Numbered from the stretch's first letter, positions 26,777 through 33,192 are shown. The stretch is 64,000 bases of DNA from Saccharicrinis sp963677245 (GCA_963677245.1 OY781921.1:2976001-3040000); one strand, 5' to 3'. Notes: generated from the letters alone by a model not told the origin. Numbers and translations: made by a program.

Positions 26777-27367
26777 ATGAACTACACTATGAATAATAAA
26801 AGAAAGCAAACCTTAATCATTGTTGCCAGTTTTCAAATTATTAGTATTCTTGCCAGTAGCCTGCTATATCAATTTATGGATTATAGTGCAGTCAGTAAAA
26901 TAGTTCAATTTATATTTAAAATATCGCACCTATTGGCCTTTGGATATATCCTTTATGCCCTCTTCGATTATTTTAAATTCTATAAATTAAAATTACACCA
27001 AACAATTGTTGCCTTATTATTCGTTCATGAAGTATTTTTTACTATAACTTTTATATTGAATCAACTTCAATTGCTAAATTTTAATTTTATTTCAATATCT
27101 CCTATTGTCTGGTCTATCCTGTTCATAGTATGGATTGTGTTTTTAATTCGTATGAAAGAAGCAGATTATGTTGGCATTAAATCGATTAGAAAATACGCTA
27201 TATTTTTGTTGATAATGCCGGTTTTATTAGGTGTATTACATGCTATGATAGCTCTTATTATTCCTTCTCACAAACCTGATATTTACATGATCGTTACGGC
27301 CATACCTTGTTTGTTTATATTAGAATTTGCTCGTAAATTAGGTAAACAGGCTACAATTGTGGCCTAA
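26777..27367 (+). CDS. Six-helix integral membrane protein, unknown
   Basis: The 196-residue protein is almost wholly hydrophobic, with about six membrane helices and a basic N terminus (MNNKRKQT). I do not recognise a family. Helix boundaries are marked by short polar loops such as FKFYKLKLHQ, RMKEADYVGIKSIRKY and PSHKPD. Either ATG 26777 or ATG 26789 could start it. It is flanked by the lipoprotein-pair terminator and by the truncated lipoprotein gene, with no visible operon partner. Confidence 0.6.
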   Translation: MNYTMNNKRKQTLIIVASFQIISILASSLLYQFMDYSAVSKIVQFIFKISHLLAFGYILYALFDYFKFYKLKLHQTIVALLFVHEVFFTITFILNQLQLLNFNFISISPIVWSILFIVWIVFLIRMKEADYVGIKSIRKYAIFLLIMPVLLGVLHAMIALIIPSHKPDIYMIVTAIPCLFILEFARKLGKQATIVA

Positions 27368-27468
27368 AAAGTATGGCTGAAATCTGATATTCTCTTGAAT
27401 TCATAACCTGAGCGTTATTTCAGTAATTGCCACACATAGAGCTTATTTGTAACTTAAATTCTATTAAA

Positions 27469-27834
27469 ATGAAAAACTTATTATTTAAAGTTTCAATGGC
27501 ATTTATTGCCATAAACCTGCTTTTTGCAAGCTGTAAAAAAGATGACCCTAAGCCGAGTGAGGGTAAAGCTGAGGATGTGAAGATAGTAATAGATGAAACC
27601 TCCGCCTTTAATATGAAAAATTTTATTATTTCTTTTAATCAGATGTTCGTGTCAGATAGCAGGTGGCAGTGGGAATTTACTCATGACTATACAGATGGTA
27701 AAGCCATTACATCCTATCAGAATTACACCATATTCGGAAAATTTGGTAACGCAATTCAAACCACTACACCCCTCGCTACCGCACGATTGTATCGTGTGGT
27801 AAATAACTTATTTCACCACAACTATCCCATTTAA
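27469..27834 (+). pseudogene. Lipoprotein gene truncated by REP/RAYT insertion
   Basis: The frame starts MKNLLFKVSMAFIAINLLFASC, an SpII lipoprotein signal, followed by a Lys/Asp-rich linker and about 70 residues of a mature domain (VKIVIDETSAFNMKN, MFVSDSRWQWEFTHDY). At nt 27769 the native sequence ends abruptly: from there the reading frame runs through the start of the RAYT unit and its REP hairpin, giving an artificial tail (LATARLYRVVNNLFHHNYPI). The break coincides exactly with the left edge of the 713-bp duplicated unit. I see no continuation of the domain beyond the element at 29195. The original product is unknown. Confidence 0.7.
27777..27801 (+). repeat. REP hairpin (unit 1, left)
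   Basis: TACCGCACGAT and ATCGTGTGGTA pair over 11 bp (one G-U) around the triloop TGT, preceded by GC. The same hairpin recurs at 28490-28514. Confidence 0.85.
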
Positions 27835-28362
27835 CACACCCATCTCTCCACTATAATCCCTGGCACTACTGTATACATAGTCTTCCGGATTAAAAACCAA
27901 ACCCTCATTTACAGGATTGCTATGAACATAATTGATTTTCTCATCGATAACTTTATTACTCCATAGCTCAATAGGTTTATTATCATGACGCCAAAATTGG
28001 TATTGCTTAACATTTGAAGTTTTTCGTCCTGCTTTTTCAAATTGCTCCAACAACCATTCTTTACGGCTTTCTTTGGGATTTTCTTTGATGGCTCTAACAA
28101 TAGCCTTACTGGTATATCTCTTAAAATCTCCCAACAACAGTTCTGGCTTTTGACCTTGCATACTTCTAAATATCAAATGAACATGGTTTGTCATAATACA
28201 CCAGGCATAAATTTCCATACCTTTACTTTGCTGGCAATATCGCAAACTATCTAATATTATATCCTTGTACTCATTTCTGGTAAAAACATCTAACCATTCT
28301 ACCACTGCAAAGCTGACAAAATATACTCCCTCAGGATTATGAAATTTATAATTACGACTCAT
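27808..28362 (-). CDS. REP-associated tyrosine transposase (RAYT), copy 1
   Basis: This 184-residue protein belongs to the Y1_Tnp/IS200-like RAYT family. It has the HUH metal motif MTNHVHLIF (His60, His62), SFAVVEWLDVF near the N terminus, and a C-terminal region with QFWRHDNKPIELW and NYVHSNPVNEG, the latter typical of RAYTs. Members act as single-strand endonucleases on REP hairpins, and are usually single-copy and not self-flanked like an IS. Here it is enclosed by REP hairpins with a GCTAC foot. A second copy lies 713 bp downstream, differing at about 11 of 184 residues (such as Cys54/Ser and Tyr83/Phe). Both look intact. Confidence 0.92.
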   Translation of the reverse strand: MSRNYKFHNPEGVYFVSFAVVEWLDVFTRNEYKDIILDSLRYCQQSKGMEIYAWCIMTNHVHLIFRSMQGQKPELLLGDFKRYTSKAIVRAIKENPKESRKEWLLEQFEKAGRKTSNVKQYQFWRHDNKPIELWSNKVIDEKINYVHSNPVNEGLVFNPEDYVYSSARDYSGEMGVLNGIVVVK

Positions 28363-28411
28363 ATTTTAGTTATTGCCTATATTAGCTACCGTGCGATCGT
28401 ATCCTCTATGC

Positions 28412-28436
28412 TACCGCGCGATTGCATCGCGTGGCA
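28412..28436 (+). repeat. REP hairpin (unit 1, right)
   Basis: TACCGCGCGAT and ATCGCGTGGCA form a near-perfect stem around triloop TGC, preceded by GC. A half-site (GCTACCGTGCGAT) lies 25 bp to its left without a partner arm. The copy in unit 2 is at 29125-29149. Confidence 0.8.
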
Positions 28437-28489
28437 CTAATTAAATATACAAAAAACAAAAGCCACATTTATTGCTAAATGCCCCTCGC

Positions 28490-28514
28490 TACCGCACGAT
28501 TGTATCGTGTGGTA
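28490..28514 (+). repeat. REP hairpin (unit 2, left)
   Basis: It is the same 25-nt hairpin as at 27777-27801, at the start of the second RAYT unit. Confidence 0.85.
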
Positions 28515-28520
28515 AATAAC

Positions 28521-29075
28521 TTATTTCACCACAACTATCCCGTCTAACATACCCATCTCTCCACTATAATCCCTGGCACTACTGTATACATAGTCTTCCG
28601 GATTAAAAACCAAACCCTCATTTACAGGATTGCTATGAATATAATTGATTTTCTCATCTATAACCTTATTACTCCATAGCTCAATAGGTTTATTATCATG
28701 ACGCCAAAATTGGTATTGCTTAACATTTGAAGTTTTTCGTCCTGCTTTTTCAAATTGCTCCAACAACCATTCTTTACGGCTTTCTTTTGGATTTTCTTTG
28801 ATGGCTTTAACAATAGCTTTACTGGTAAATCTCTTAAAATCTCCCAACAGCAGTTCTGGCTTTTGACCATGCATACCTCTAAATATCAAATGAACATGGT
28901 TTGTCATAATACTCCAGGCATAAATTTCCATGCCTTTATTTTGCTGGCAATATTGCAAACTATCTAATATTATATCCTTGTACTCATTTCTGGTAAAAAC
29001 ATCTAACCATTCTACCACTGCAAAGCTGACAAGATATACTCCCTCAGGATTATGAAATTTATAATTACGACTCAT
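28521..29075 (-). CDS. REP-associated tyrosine transposase (RAYT), copy 2
   Basis: This 184-residue RAYT is about 94% identical to the product of 27808-28362, with the HUH motif MTNHVHLIF and the NYIHSNPVNEG segment kept. Substitutions relative to copy 1 are mostly conservative (Phe15/Leu, Arg90/Lys, Val146/Ile), which suggests that both copies remained under selection or that the duplication is not old. It is transcribed on the minus strand towards copy 1; each has its own upstream REP-containing region. Confidence 0.92.
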   Translation of the reverse strand: MSRNYKFHNPEGVYLVSFAVVEWLDVFTRNEYKDIILDSLQYCQQNKGMEIYAWSIMTNHVHLIFRGMHGQKPELLLGDFKRFTSKAIVKAIKENPKESRKEWLLEQFEKAGRKTSNVKQYQFWRHDNKPIELWSNKVIDEKINYIHSNPVNEGLVFNPEDYVYSSARDYSGEMGMLDGIVVVK

Positions 29076-29124
29076 ATTTTAGTTATTGCCTATATTAGCT
29101 ACCGTGCGATCGTATCCTCTATGC

Positions 29125-29149
29125 TACCGTGCGATTGCATCGCGTGGCA
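29125..29149 (+). repeat. REP hairpin (unit 2, right)
   Basis: TACCGTGCGAT and ATCGCGTGGCA around triloop TGC form the unit-2 version of the hairpin at 28412-28436, with one C-to-T change in the left arm that weakens it slightly. Confidence 0.8.
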
Positions 29150-29170
29150 CTAATTAAATATACAAAAAAC

Positions 29171-29202
29171 AAAAGCCACATTTATTGCTAAATGCAGCTT
29201 TT
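29171..29202 (-). terminator. Orphan minus-strand terminator-like hairpin
   Basis: On the minus strand AAAAGC and CATTT pair with AAATG and GCTTTT, followed by GTTTTTTG. No minus-strand gene lies to its right for 6 kb. In RAYT unit 1 the equivalent hairpin has lost its right arm. Confidence 0.5.
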
Positions 29203-29264
29203 ATATTTGATTTCTCAATACCATACTTAAGTATAGTAGGATAGTAGTTTATTTATTCTTAAAA

Positions 29265-29286
29265 CCACACGAGAGGACTCGTGCGG
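29265..29286 (-). repeat. REP hairpin, inverted relative to the RAYT units
   Basis: Read on the minus strand it is CCGCACGAG-TCCT-CTCGTGTGG, with the same CCGC/GTGG feet (one G-U) as the RAYT-linked REPs. Confidence 0.75.
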
Positions 29287-29305
29287 CAGCGAAGGCTTTA
29301 CTTTA

Positions 29306-29329
29306 GAACGCGATGCAATCGCGCACTAG
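29306..29329 (-). repeat. REP hairpin with GCGCGAT arms
   Basis: On the minus strand GCGCGAT-TGC-ATCGCGT matches the core of the right-hand RAYT REPs, and is preceded by CTAGT where the others have CTACC. Confidence 0.7.
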
Positions 29330-29433
29330 CGGTGTATTTATCGGACATAGCTTAAGGTTTTAAATGCAATTTACTCAGTTAAAATAAACATATTCACACC
29401 GAAATGCAATCATGGCTGTTTTAAATCAATTTT

Positions 29434-29458
29434 ATGACCGGATTGCAAATCCTGGCAT
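29434..29458. repeat. REP-like imperfect palindrome
   Basis: ATGACCGGATT and AATCCTGGCAT pair at 9 of 11 positions around GCA. The arm sequence differs from the RAYT-linked REPs but the geometry (11-bp arms, triloop) is the same. Confidence 0.6.
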
Positions 29459-29466
29459 TATACAAA

Positions 29467-29497
29467 AAGAGCCACAACTTTATTAATTGTGACTCTT
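29467..29497 (-). terminator. Orphan minus-strand terminator hairpin
   Basis: On the minus strand AAGAGTCACAA pairs with TTGTGGCTCTT (one G-U) and is followed by a TTT run. As with 29171-29202, no minus-strand gene now feeds it. Confidence 0.5.
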
Positions 29498-29524
29498 CTT
29501 AGTTTATTTACAGTTCGCTTATTT

Positions 29525-29543
29525 CACGGAAAACATTTCCGCG
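29525..29543 (-). repeat. REP-like hairpin
   Basis: On the minus strand CGCGGAAA-TGT-TTTCCGTG has the CGC/GTG feet with one G-U pair and a TGT triloop. Confidence 0.7.
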
Positions 29544-29585
29544 CGTACTGGGGGCGCTTGTTTTTTTATGCTCATGCTGCTTATT

Positions 29586-29606
29586 GCACTGAATACAATT
29601 CAGCGC
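29586..29606 (-). repeat. REP-like hairpin next to the IS110 left end
   Basis: On the minus strand GCGCTGAAT-TGT-ATTCAGTGC again has GCGC/GTGC feet, one G-U pair and a TGT triloop. It lies immediately left of the IS110 leader. Confidence 0.7.
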
Positions 29607-29650
29607 TAACGGCCGTCTTTAGTGATTTACATATCCGAGCCTACCTTTAG

Positions 29651-29821
29651 ATTTACATTGGTATTTTAATTTGTAAATTTGATAAAGAAGAATGAGGTGA
29701 ACTTTCGCGCCAGCTAGGATAAAGACCTATCCCCCGTATCAGTCCTCATTCTCCTGAAGTTGCTGAGAACCATCTAGAATTTTAGGTTTCGAGACCTCCT
29801 AAAGGTGATAGTTTTGCAACT
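29651..29821 (+). ncRNA. Candidate IS110 bridge RNA
   Basis: The ~170-nt leader of the transposase gene folds by eye into three consecutive stem-loops: ATTTACA/TGTAAAT (29651-29657 with 29672-29678), AGAATGAGG/CCTCATTCT (29689-29697 with 29744-29752) and AGTTGC/GCAACT (29758-29763 with 29816-29821). IS621 has a bridge RNA of similar length in the same position, with a 5' stem-loop, a target-binding loop and a donor-binding loop. The middle loop contains CCCCCGTAT, complementary to the right-end sequence at 30878-30886. Assignment as bridge RNA is inference by position and shape. Confidence 0.55.
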
Positions 29822-29846
29822 CTCTTTATCAACTAAAAACAAAGTT

Positions 29847-30842
29847 ATGGAATTTAAAGAAGTAATAGGAATAGATGTTGGTAAAATGACCAACCAAGCT
29901 TTTATTCATAGCCTTAAGCTTCCTTTTAGTTTTGACAATACACCCAAAGGGTATAAAACATTATCCAAATGGGTTGAAGGTCATGTAAAATGCTCTATGG
30001 ATGAAGTTTTAGTTGCTTTTGAACATACAGGCATATATTCATTCCCATTAGCAGTTCACCTGCAAGAAACCAAGGTTAATTACATTATTGTCCCAGGCCT
30101 GGAGATTAAAAGATCCTTAGGTATACAGAGAGGTAAAGATGATATTGTAGATTCAAAAAGAATAGCTTTATATGCTTATAGGAGAAGGGATGAAGTTACA
30201 CCTTACCAGCTTCCGTCAAAGCAATTTATTCAAATAAGGAGGTTACTTTCTTTGAGGGAAAGGTTAGTTAAGCAAAGGGCAGGTTACGAAGGAACACTAA
30301 AAGAGAATAAACGGTTCTTAATCAAAAAAGACAATTTGTTGCTATTTAATATTCAAGAGAAGATGATTAAGGAACTAAATAAGCAGATTAAGAGAGTGAA
30401 TGAGGAACTTCAAAAGATTGTTGATAATGACCCTGAAATAAAAAAGATATATAACCTGGTACTTTCAATTAAAGGGGTTGGGCCGCAAACTGCTCTATTT
30501 GTCATATCAATCACAAACGGTTTCACACTGTTTCAGAACCATAGAAAATTTGCCAGTTACGCAGGCATAGCTCCATTTTCTTATCGTTCTGGAATAAGTA
30601 TAAGCGGAAGAACTAAAACAAGCCATTTAGCCAATAAAAAGATGAAATCACTACTCAGTTCGTGCGCCTCTTCCGCAGTGCAGTATAACCCAGAAATGAA
30701 GGCATATTATCAAAAACGAATCGCAGAGGGTAAACATGTTATGGGAACACTCAATATCATCATAAAAAAAATACTAGCAAGGATATTTGCTGTTGCTAAA
30801 AGAGGCACACCTTATGTGGATACATATGGATATGCCTCTTAA
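29847..30842 (+). CDS. IS110-family transposase
   Basis: This 331-residue transposase has the N-terminal RuvC-like DEDD domain (Asp10 in IGIDVGK, Glu59 in VAFEHTG, Asp99 and Asp102 in KDDIVDSKRIA), a coiled-coil middle, and the C-terminal Transposase_20 domain (IKGVGPQTALFVI, FASYAGIAPFSYRSG, with a candidate serine nucleophile, and SSCASSAVQYNPEMKAYY). Length is at the short end of the usual range and it looks intact. I set the start at ATG 29847; an upstream in-frame start at 29805 would run into the leader stem. The noncoding leader upstream of the gene rather than a long 3' tail fits the IS110 rather than the IS1111 subgroup. Confidence 0.93.
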   Translation: MEFKEVIGIDVGKMTNQAFIHSLKLPFSFDNTPKGYKTLSKWVEGHVKCSMDEVLVAFEHTGIYSFPLAVHLQETKVNYIIVPGLEIKRSLGIQRGKDDIVDSKRIALYAYRRRDEVTPYQLPSKQFIQIRRLLSLRERLVKQRAGYEGTLKENKRFLIKKDNLLLFNIQEKMIKELNKQIKRVNEELQKIVDNDPEIKKIYNLVLSIKGVGPQTALFVISITNGFTLFQNHRKFASYAGIAPFSYRSGISISGRTKTSHLANKKMKSLLSSCASSAVQYNPEMKAYYQKRIAEGKHVMGTLNIIIKKILARIFAVAKRGTPYVDTYGYAS

Positions 30843-30897
30843 TAAAAAGTTGTTTTTTTATTTGTTTTTATCTTAGAATACGGGGGCATCAAGTTGT

Positions 30898-30936
30898 GCA
30901 ATATTAGACTTTCGGCCTTAAGCAAATAATATTGTC
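30898..30936. repeat. Imperfect palindrome right of IS110
   Basis: GCAATATTA and TAATATTGT enclose ACTTTCGGCCTTAAG, itself partly self-complementary. It lies 12 bp beyond the proposed IS end. No function is evident. Confidence 0.4.
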
Positions 30937-31115
30937 CTAATTACAATACAAAAGACAAACCTGCATCACAGGTTAATAAAAGTTAAATGTTTTAGATGCC
31001 TCAATAGTTATATGTCACATATTCAATACATTAAAACAATAAGCTAAAAGCCGCTTGTTCAAATTAAAAAATCTATTGAAACTCCTGTATTCAATTACCG
31101 TAACAAGAAGAAACA

Positions 31116-31190
31116 GAGTGAGTTTTTTCATAAATTAGGGTTTAGGTTAAGTAAAAAAAAAGAGTTGTTCATTTTGAACAGCTCTTTTTT
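31116..31190 (+). repeat. Conserved 'TTTTTTCATARATTAGGG' motif plus terminator, copy A
   Basis: AGTTTTTTCATAAATTAGGG then TTTAGGTTAAGT (31121-31152) is directly followed by a 15-bp hairpin (31157-31189) with a T tract. The same motif-plus-hairpin arrangement occurs twice at 38331-38490. It lies between IS110 and tsaB, where no plus-strand gene other than the transposase could use it. Confidence 0.6.
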
Positions 31191-31228
31191 ATTACAATTT
31201 TTACAAGAATGAGGTATATAGTTGATTC

Positions 31229-31357
31229 ACCGACATCAGCAATGTAACTTGGGACCCACTTTTTTTATTTTGAAAAGACAGTAAGGTGTTTGACCAAAGG
31301 GAGTTCTTACTGTCTCAAAATAAAAAAGTAGTGGGTAAGTGAATGCTGCAGTCGGCG
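31229..31357. repeat. Large inverted repeat (~55-bp arms)
   Basis: The left arm runs from ACCGACATCAGCAATG through CCCACT, a T tract and ATTTTGA to GACAGTAAG (31277-31285). The right arm is CTTACTGTC (31306-31314), TCAAAATAAAAAAGTAGTGGG, then GTAAGTGAATGCTGCAGTCG. The inner ~30 bp pair almost perfectly around a 20-nt loop; the outer ~22 bp pair imperfectly. No reading frame is present. It could be a MITE-like remnant or a structured RNA. Confidence 0.7.
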
Positions 31358-31387
31358 GTCTTCTTTGTTTACTTTCTTCGACTGCAG
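31347..31387. repeat. 9-bp inverted repeat sharing an arm with the large hairpin
   Basis: CTGCAGTCG (31347-31355) is perfectly complementary to CGACTGCAG (31379-31387). The first arm is also part of the outer stem of the large inverted repeat, so the two structures exclude each other. Confidence 0.6.
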
Positions 31388-31561
31388 GAAGAATTGTAGC
31401 AGAGCGGAAATCACGAACACCTAAAAGTCTATATGGTGAGCTAAAGTAAAAGCCCTTGCGGCTTGAGCAAGATGGAATAATTTCACATTAACATCTATTC
31501 TTGTAGGAAAGCTATTATCCTCTTTTTATGTCCTAACCCTTTAATTAAGCTGTAAAAGTAT

Positions 31562-31569
31562 TACTTTTG
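31562..31569 (+). promoter_or_regulatory. tsaB promoter, -7 box
   Basis: TACTTTTG exactly matches TAnnTTTG, 20 bp before the tsaB start codon, giving a leader of only about 15 nt. Confidence 0.6.
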
Positions 31570-31588
31570 CAGGGTTAAAACGCATACT

Positions 31589-32296
31589 ATGGCACTTATT
31601 CTTTCGTTGGAAACTTCTACCAAAGTTTGTTCTGTTTGTTTATCTCAAGGAGAACAGATCATAGCAAAAAAGGAATTGTTTGAGGCAAATTCGCATGCCA
31701 CACATCTTACAGTTTTTATTCAGGATTTATTTAAAGACTTGGATAATTATACCATAAACGATGTAGATGCAATTGCGGTTAGTAGTGGGCCTGGATCTTA
31801 TACCGGATTAAGAATAGGTGTTTCTGTGGCCAAGGGAATTTGTTATGCATTGAGCAAACCGCTGATTGCGATTACTTCATTGGAAAGTCTGGTACATGGC
31901 ATTAAGTCAAATGAGGATATCAAAAGCAAAATAGATGAAAAAACACTGTTTTGTCCAATGATTGATGCCAGAAGAATGGAAGTATATACTACTTTGTTTG
32001 ATGCGCAATTAAACATGAAACAGGAAATCACAGCCGAAATTATAGATGAGAACAGTTTTCTTGAAGAACTAAAGCATCATAAAATTGTTTTTGTGGGAGA
32101 TGGCGCCGATAAGTGTAAAGAAACCATTACGCACGACAATGCTATATTTATAGATGGCATGGCACCTTTGGCGGCTAATATGATATCATTGGCAGCGCAT
32201 AAATTTGAGAAAAAAGAATTTGTAGATGTGGCATATTTTGAACCATTTTATTTAAAAGATTTTGTAGCTACTACACCTAAAAAGAAAGTTCTTTAA
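31589..32296 (+). CDS. tsaB: tRNA threonylcarbamoyladenosine biosynthesis protein TsaB
   Basis: This 235-residue ASKHA-fold protein is a subunit of the complex that makes t6A37 on ANN-decoding tRNAs; it binds TsaD and TsaE. It begins ILSLETSTKVCSVCLS and carries AVSSGPGSYTGLRIGVSVAKGI, the TsaB signature. Length is standard. It is followed after 47 bp by the DUF3108 gene and may be co-transcribed with it. It lies just beyond the IS110/inverted-repeat region, which therefore has not disrupted it. Confidence 0.94.
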   Translation: MALILSLETSTKVCSVCLSQGEQIIAKKELFEANSHATHLTVFIQDLFKDLDNYTINDVDAIAVSSGPGSYTGLRIGVSVAKGICYALSKPLIAITSLESLVHGIKSNEDIKSKIDEKTLFCPMIDARRMEVYTTLFDAQLNMKQEITAEIIDENSFLEELKHHKIVFVGDGADKCKETITHDNAIFIDGMAPLAANMISLAAHKFEKKEFVDVAYFEPFYLKDFVATTPKKKVL

Positions 32297-32343
32297 AATG
32301 GCCTGAATATTGCTTTACCTGTTTTAAACCAAAACTTTTTACG

Positions 32344-33123
32344 ATGGTTAAGCATTATCTGATATTTATTTTTCTGTGTTTATCTCTTGTGCTAAATGCA
32401 AAAGACAAAGCAGAATCAGCGACTTATAAGCCGGGAGAGACCTTAAACTACAGTCTCAAATACGGCTTTATTAAAGGAGGTAATATTTCCTTTAAGGTTA
32501 AGGATACTTTGTGGAACGGAATTCAGACTCATGAGCTGGAGTTATTTGCAAAAACATCCGGTATGGTGGATGCTATATTTAAAGTCCGCGATAAATATTC
32601 CAGTTATATCGATCCATTATCAGATCAGCCATTAAAATCAATCCGAAATATACGAGAAGGTCGTTATAAATATTATAACGAAGTAACTTACGATTATGAG
32701 AACCTAATAGAAGATTCTATCTCAGTACAAAGTAAAAAGTCCGGAGAAGTTCGGGTTCCGCCTAATATTCACGACATTGTGTCTGCCTTTTATTTTGCCC
32801 GCCGTTATAAATTCAATGATCATATGCGCAAGGGCGAAATATTGGAATTCACCACCTACTTCGATGATGAAATTTTCCCCTTAAAAATAAAATACATGGG
32901 AAATGAAACTATCAAAACTGAATTTGGCAAGACGGAGTGTTACTTGTTTCATCCTGTAACCGAGGTAGGAAGGATGTTTGAAACGGAAGAAGATATGAAG
33001 ATATGGGTTACCCGGGATAAAAATCACATCCCCATTAAAGCCAGGGTAAATCTAAAAGTGGGCTCCTTTACCTGTGAGTTAATTGACTATAAAGGATTGG
33101 TTAACAGATTTGGAGAAAAATGA
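32344..33123 (+). CDS. DUF3108 periplasmic protein
   Basis: The 259-residue product has a Sec signal peptide (MVKHYLIFIFLCLSLVLNA) and a mature domain of the DUF3108 type, a beta-rich fold related to lipoprotein-carrier barrels: YKPGETLNYSLKYGFIKGGN at its start, a central KVRDKYSSYIDP, and late IWVTRDKNHIPIKARVNLKVGSF. DUF3108 proteins are found in many Gram-negatives; function is unclear, with envelope roles suspected. In Bacteroidota this gene often sits near housekeeping genes, as here between tsaB and efp. Confidence 0.85.
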   Translation: MVKHYLIFIFLCLSLVLNAKDKAESATYKPGETLNYSLKYGFIKGGNISFKVKDTLWNGIQTHELELFAKTSGMVDAIFKVRDKYSSYIDPLSDQPLKSIRNIREGRYKYYNEVTYDYENLIEDSISVQSKKSGEVRVPPNIHDIVSAFYFARRYKFNDHMRKGEILEFTTYFDDEIFPLKIKYMGNETIKTEFGKTECYLFHPVTEVGRMFETEEDMKIWVTRDKNHIPIKARVNLKVGSFTCELIDYKGLVNRFGEK

Positions 33124-33158
33124 TTATTCGATAACAGACTGCCAATAAAAACAATTAA

Positions 33159-33192
33159 TTGTTAGCAAATTTGAGGATTTGCTTTATTTTTG
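33159..33192 (+). promoter_or_regulatory. efp promoter
   Basis: TTG (33159-33161), 23 nt, then TATTTTTG (33185-33192) fit the Bacteroidota consensus. The start codon at 33232 is 40 bp downstream, which argues against the longer frame from 33190. Confidence 0.7.

Larger units (their letters stand above)
27769..28481. mobile_element. REP/RAYT unit, copy 1
   Basis: This 713-bp unit is repeated directly behind itself without any length change. It contains, left to right, a REP hairpin (27777-27801), the minus-strand RAYT gene, a REP half-site (from 28386), a second REP hairpin (28412-28436) and an AT-rich tail ending TTGCTAAATG. The hairpins are preceded by GCTAC. The left edge cuts the lipoprotein gene. 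Confidence 0.85.
28482..29194. mobile_element. REP/RAYT unit, copy 2
   Basis: This is a direct tandem repeat of 27769-28481, colinear at an exact 713-bp offset, with scattered substitutions only. The junction ...TTGCTAAATG|CCCCTCGC is unique; the right edge continues into CAGCTTTT, which completes a hairpin (29171-29202) that is broken in copy 1. Confidence 0.85.
29620..30886 (+). mobile_element. IS110-family insertion sequence (ends approximate)
   Basis: A single transposase gene (29847-30842) with a ~200-bp structured leader and a short 3' tail fits an IS110-group element of about 1.3 kb. Such elements lack inverted repeats and target duplications, so the ends cannot be read directly. The right end is placed near 30878-30886 because of complementarity to the leader. 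The left end lies somewhere between 29545 and 29650. The element sits amid REP-like hairpins, which are known targets of IS110 members. Confidence 0.7.

Noticed and set aside
28042..28254. Plus-strand frame opposite RAYT copy 1, also present opposite copy 2
   Set aside because: It recurs only because the unit is duplicated; its translation has no features and it is antisense to a clear gene.
27469..31360. A defence island or integrative element in the accessory region
   Set aside because: No restriction, toxin-antitoxin, Cas, Abi, integrase or phage genes were found; the region contains only RAYT/REP units, one IS110 element and non-coding repeats.
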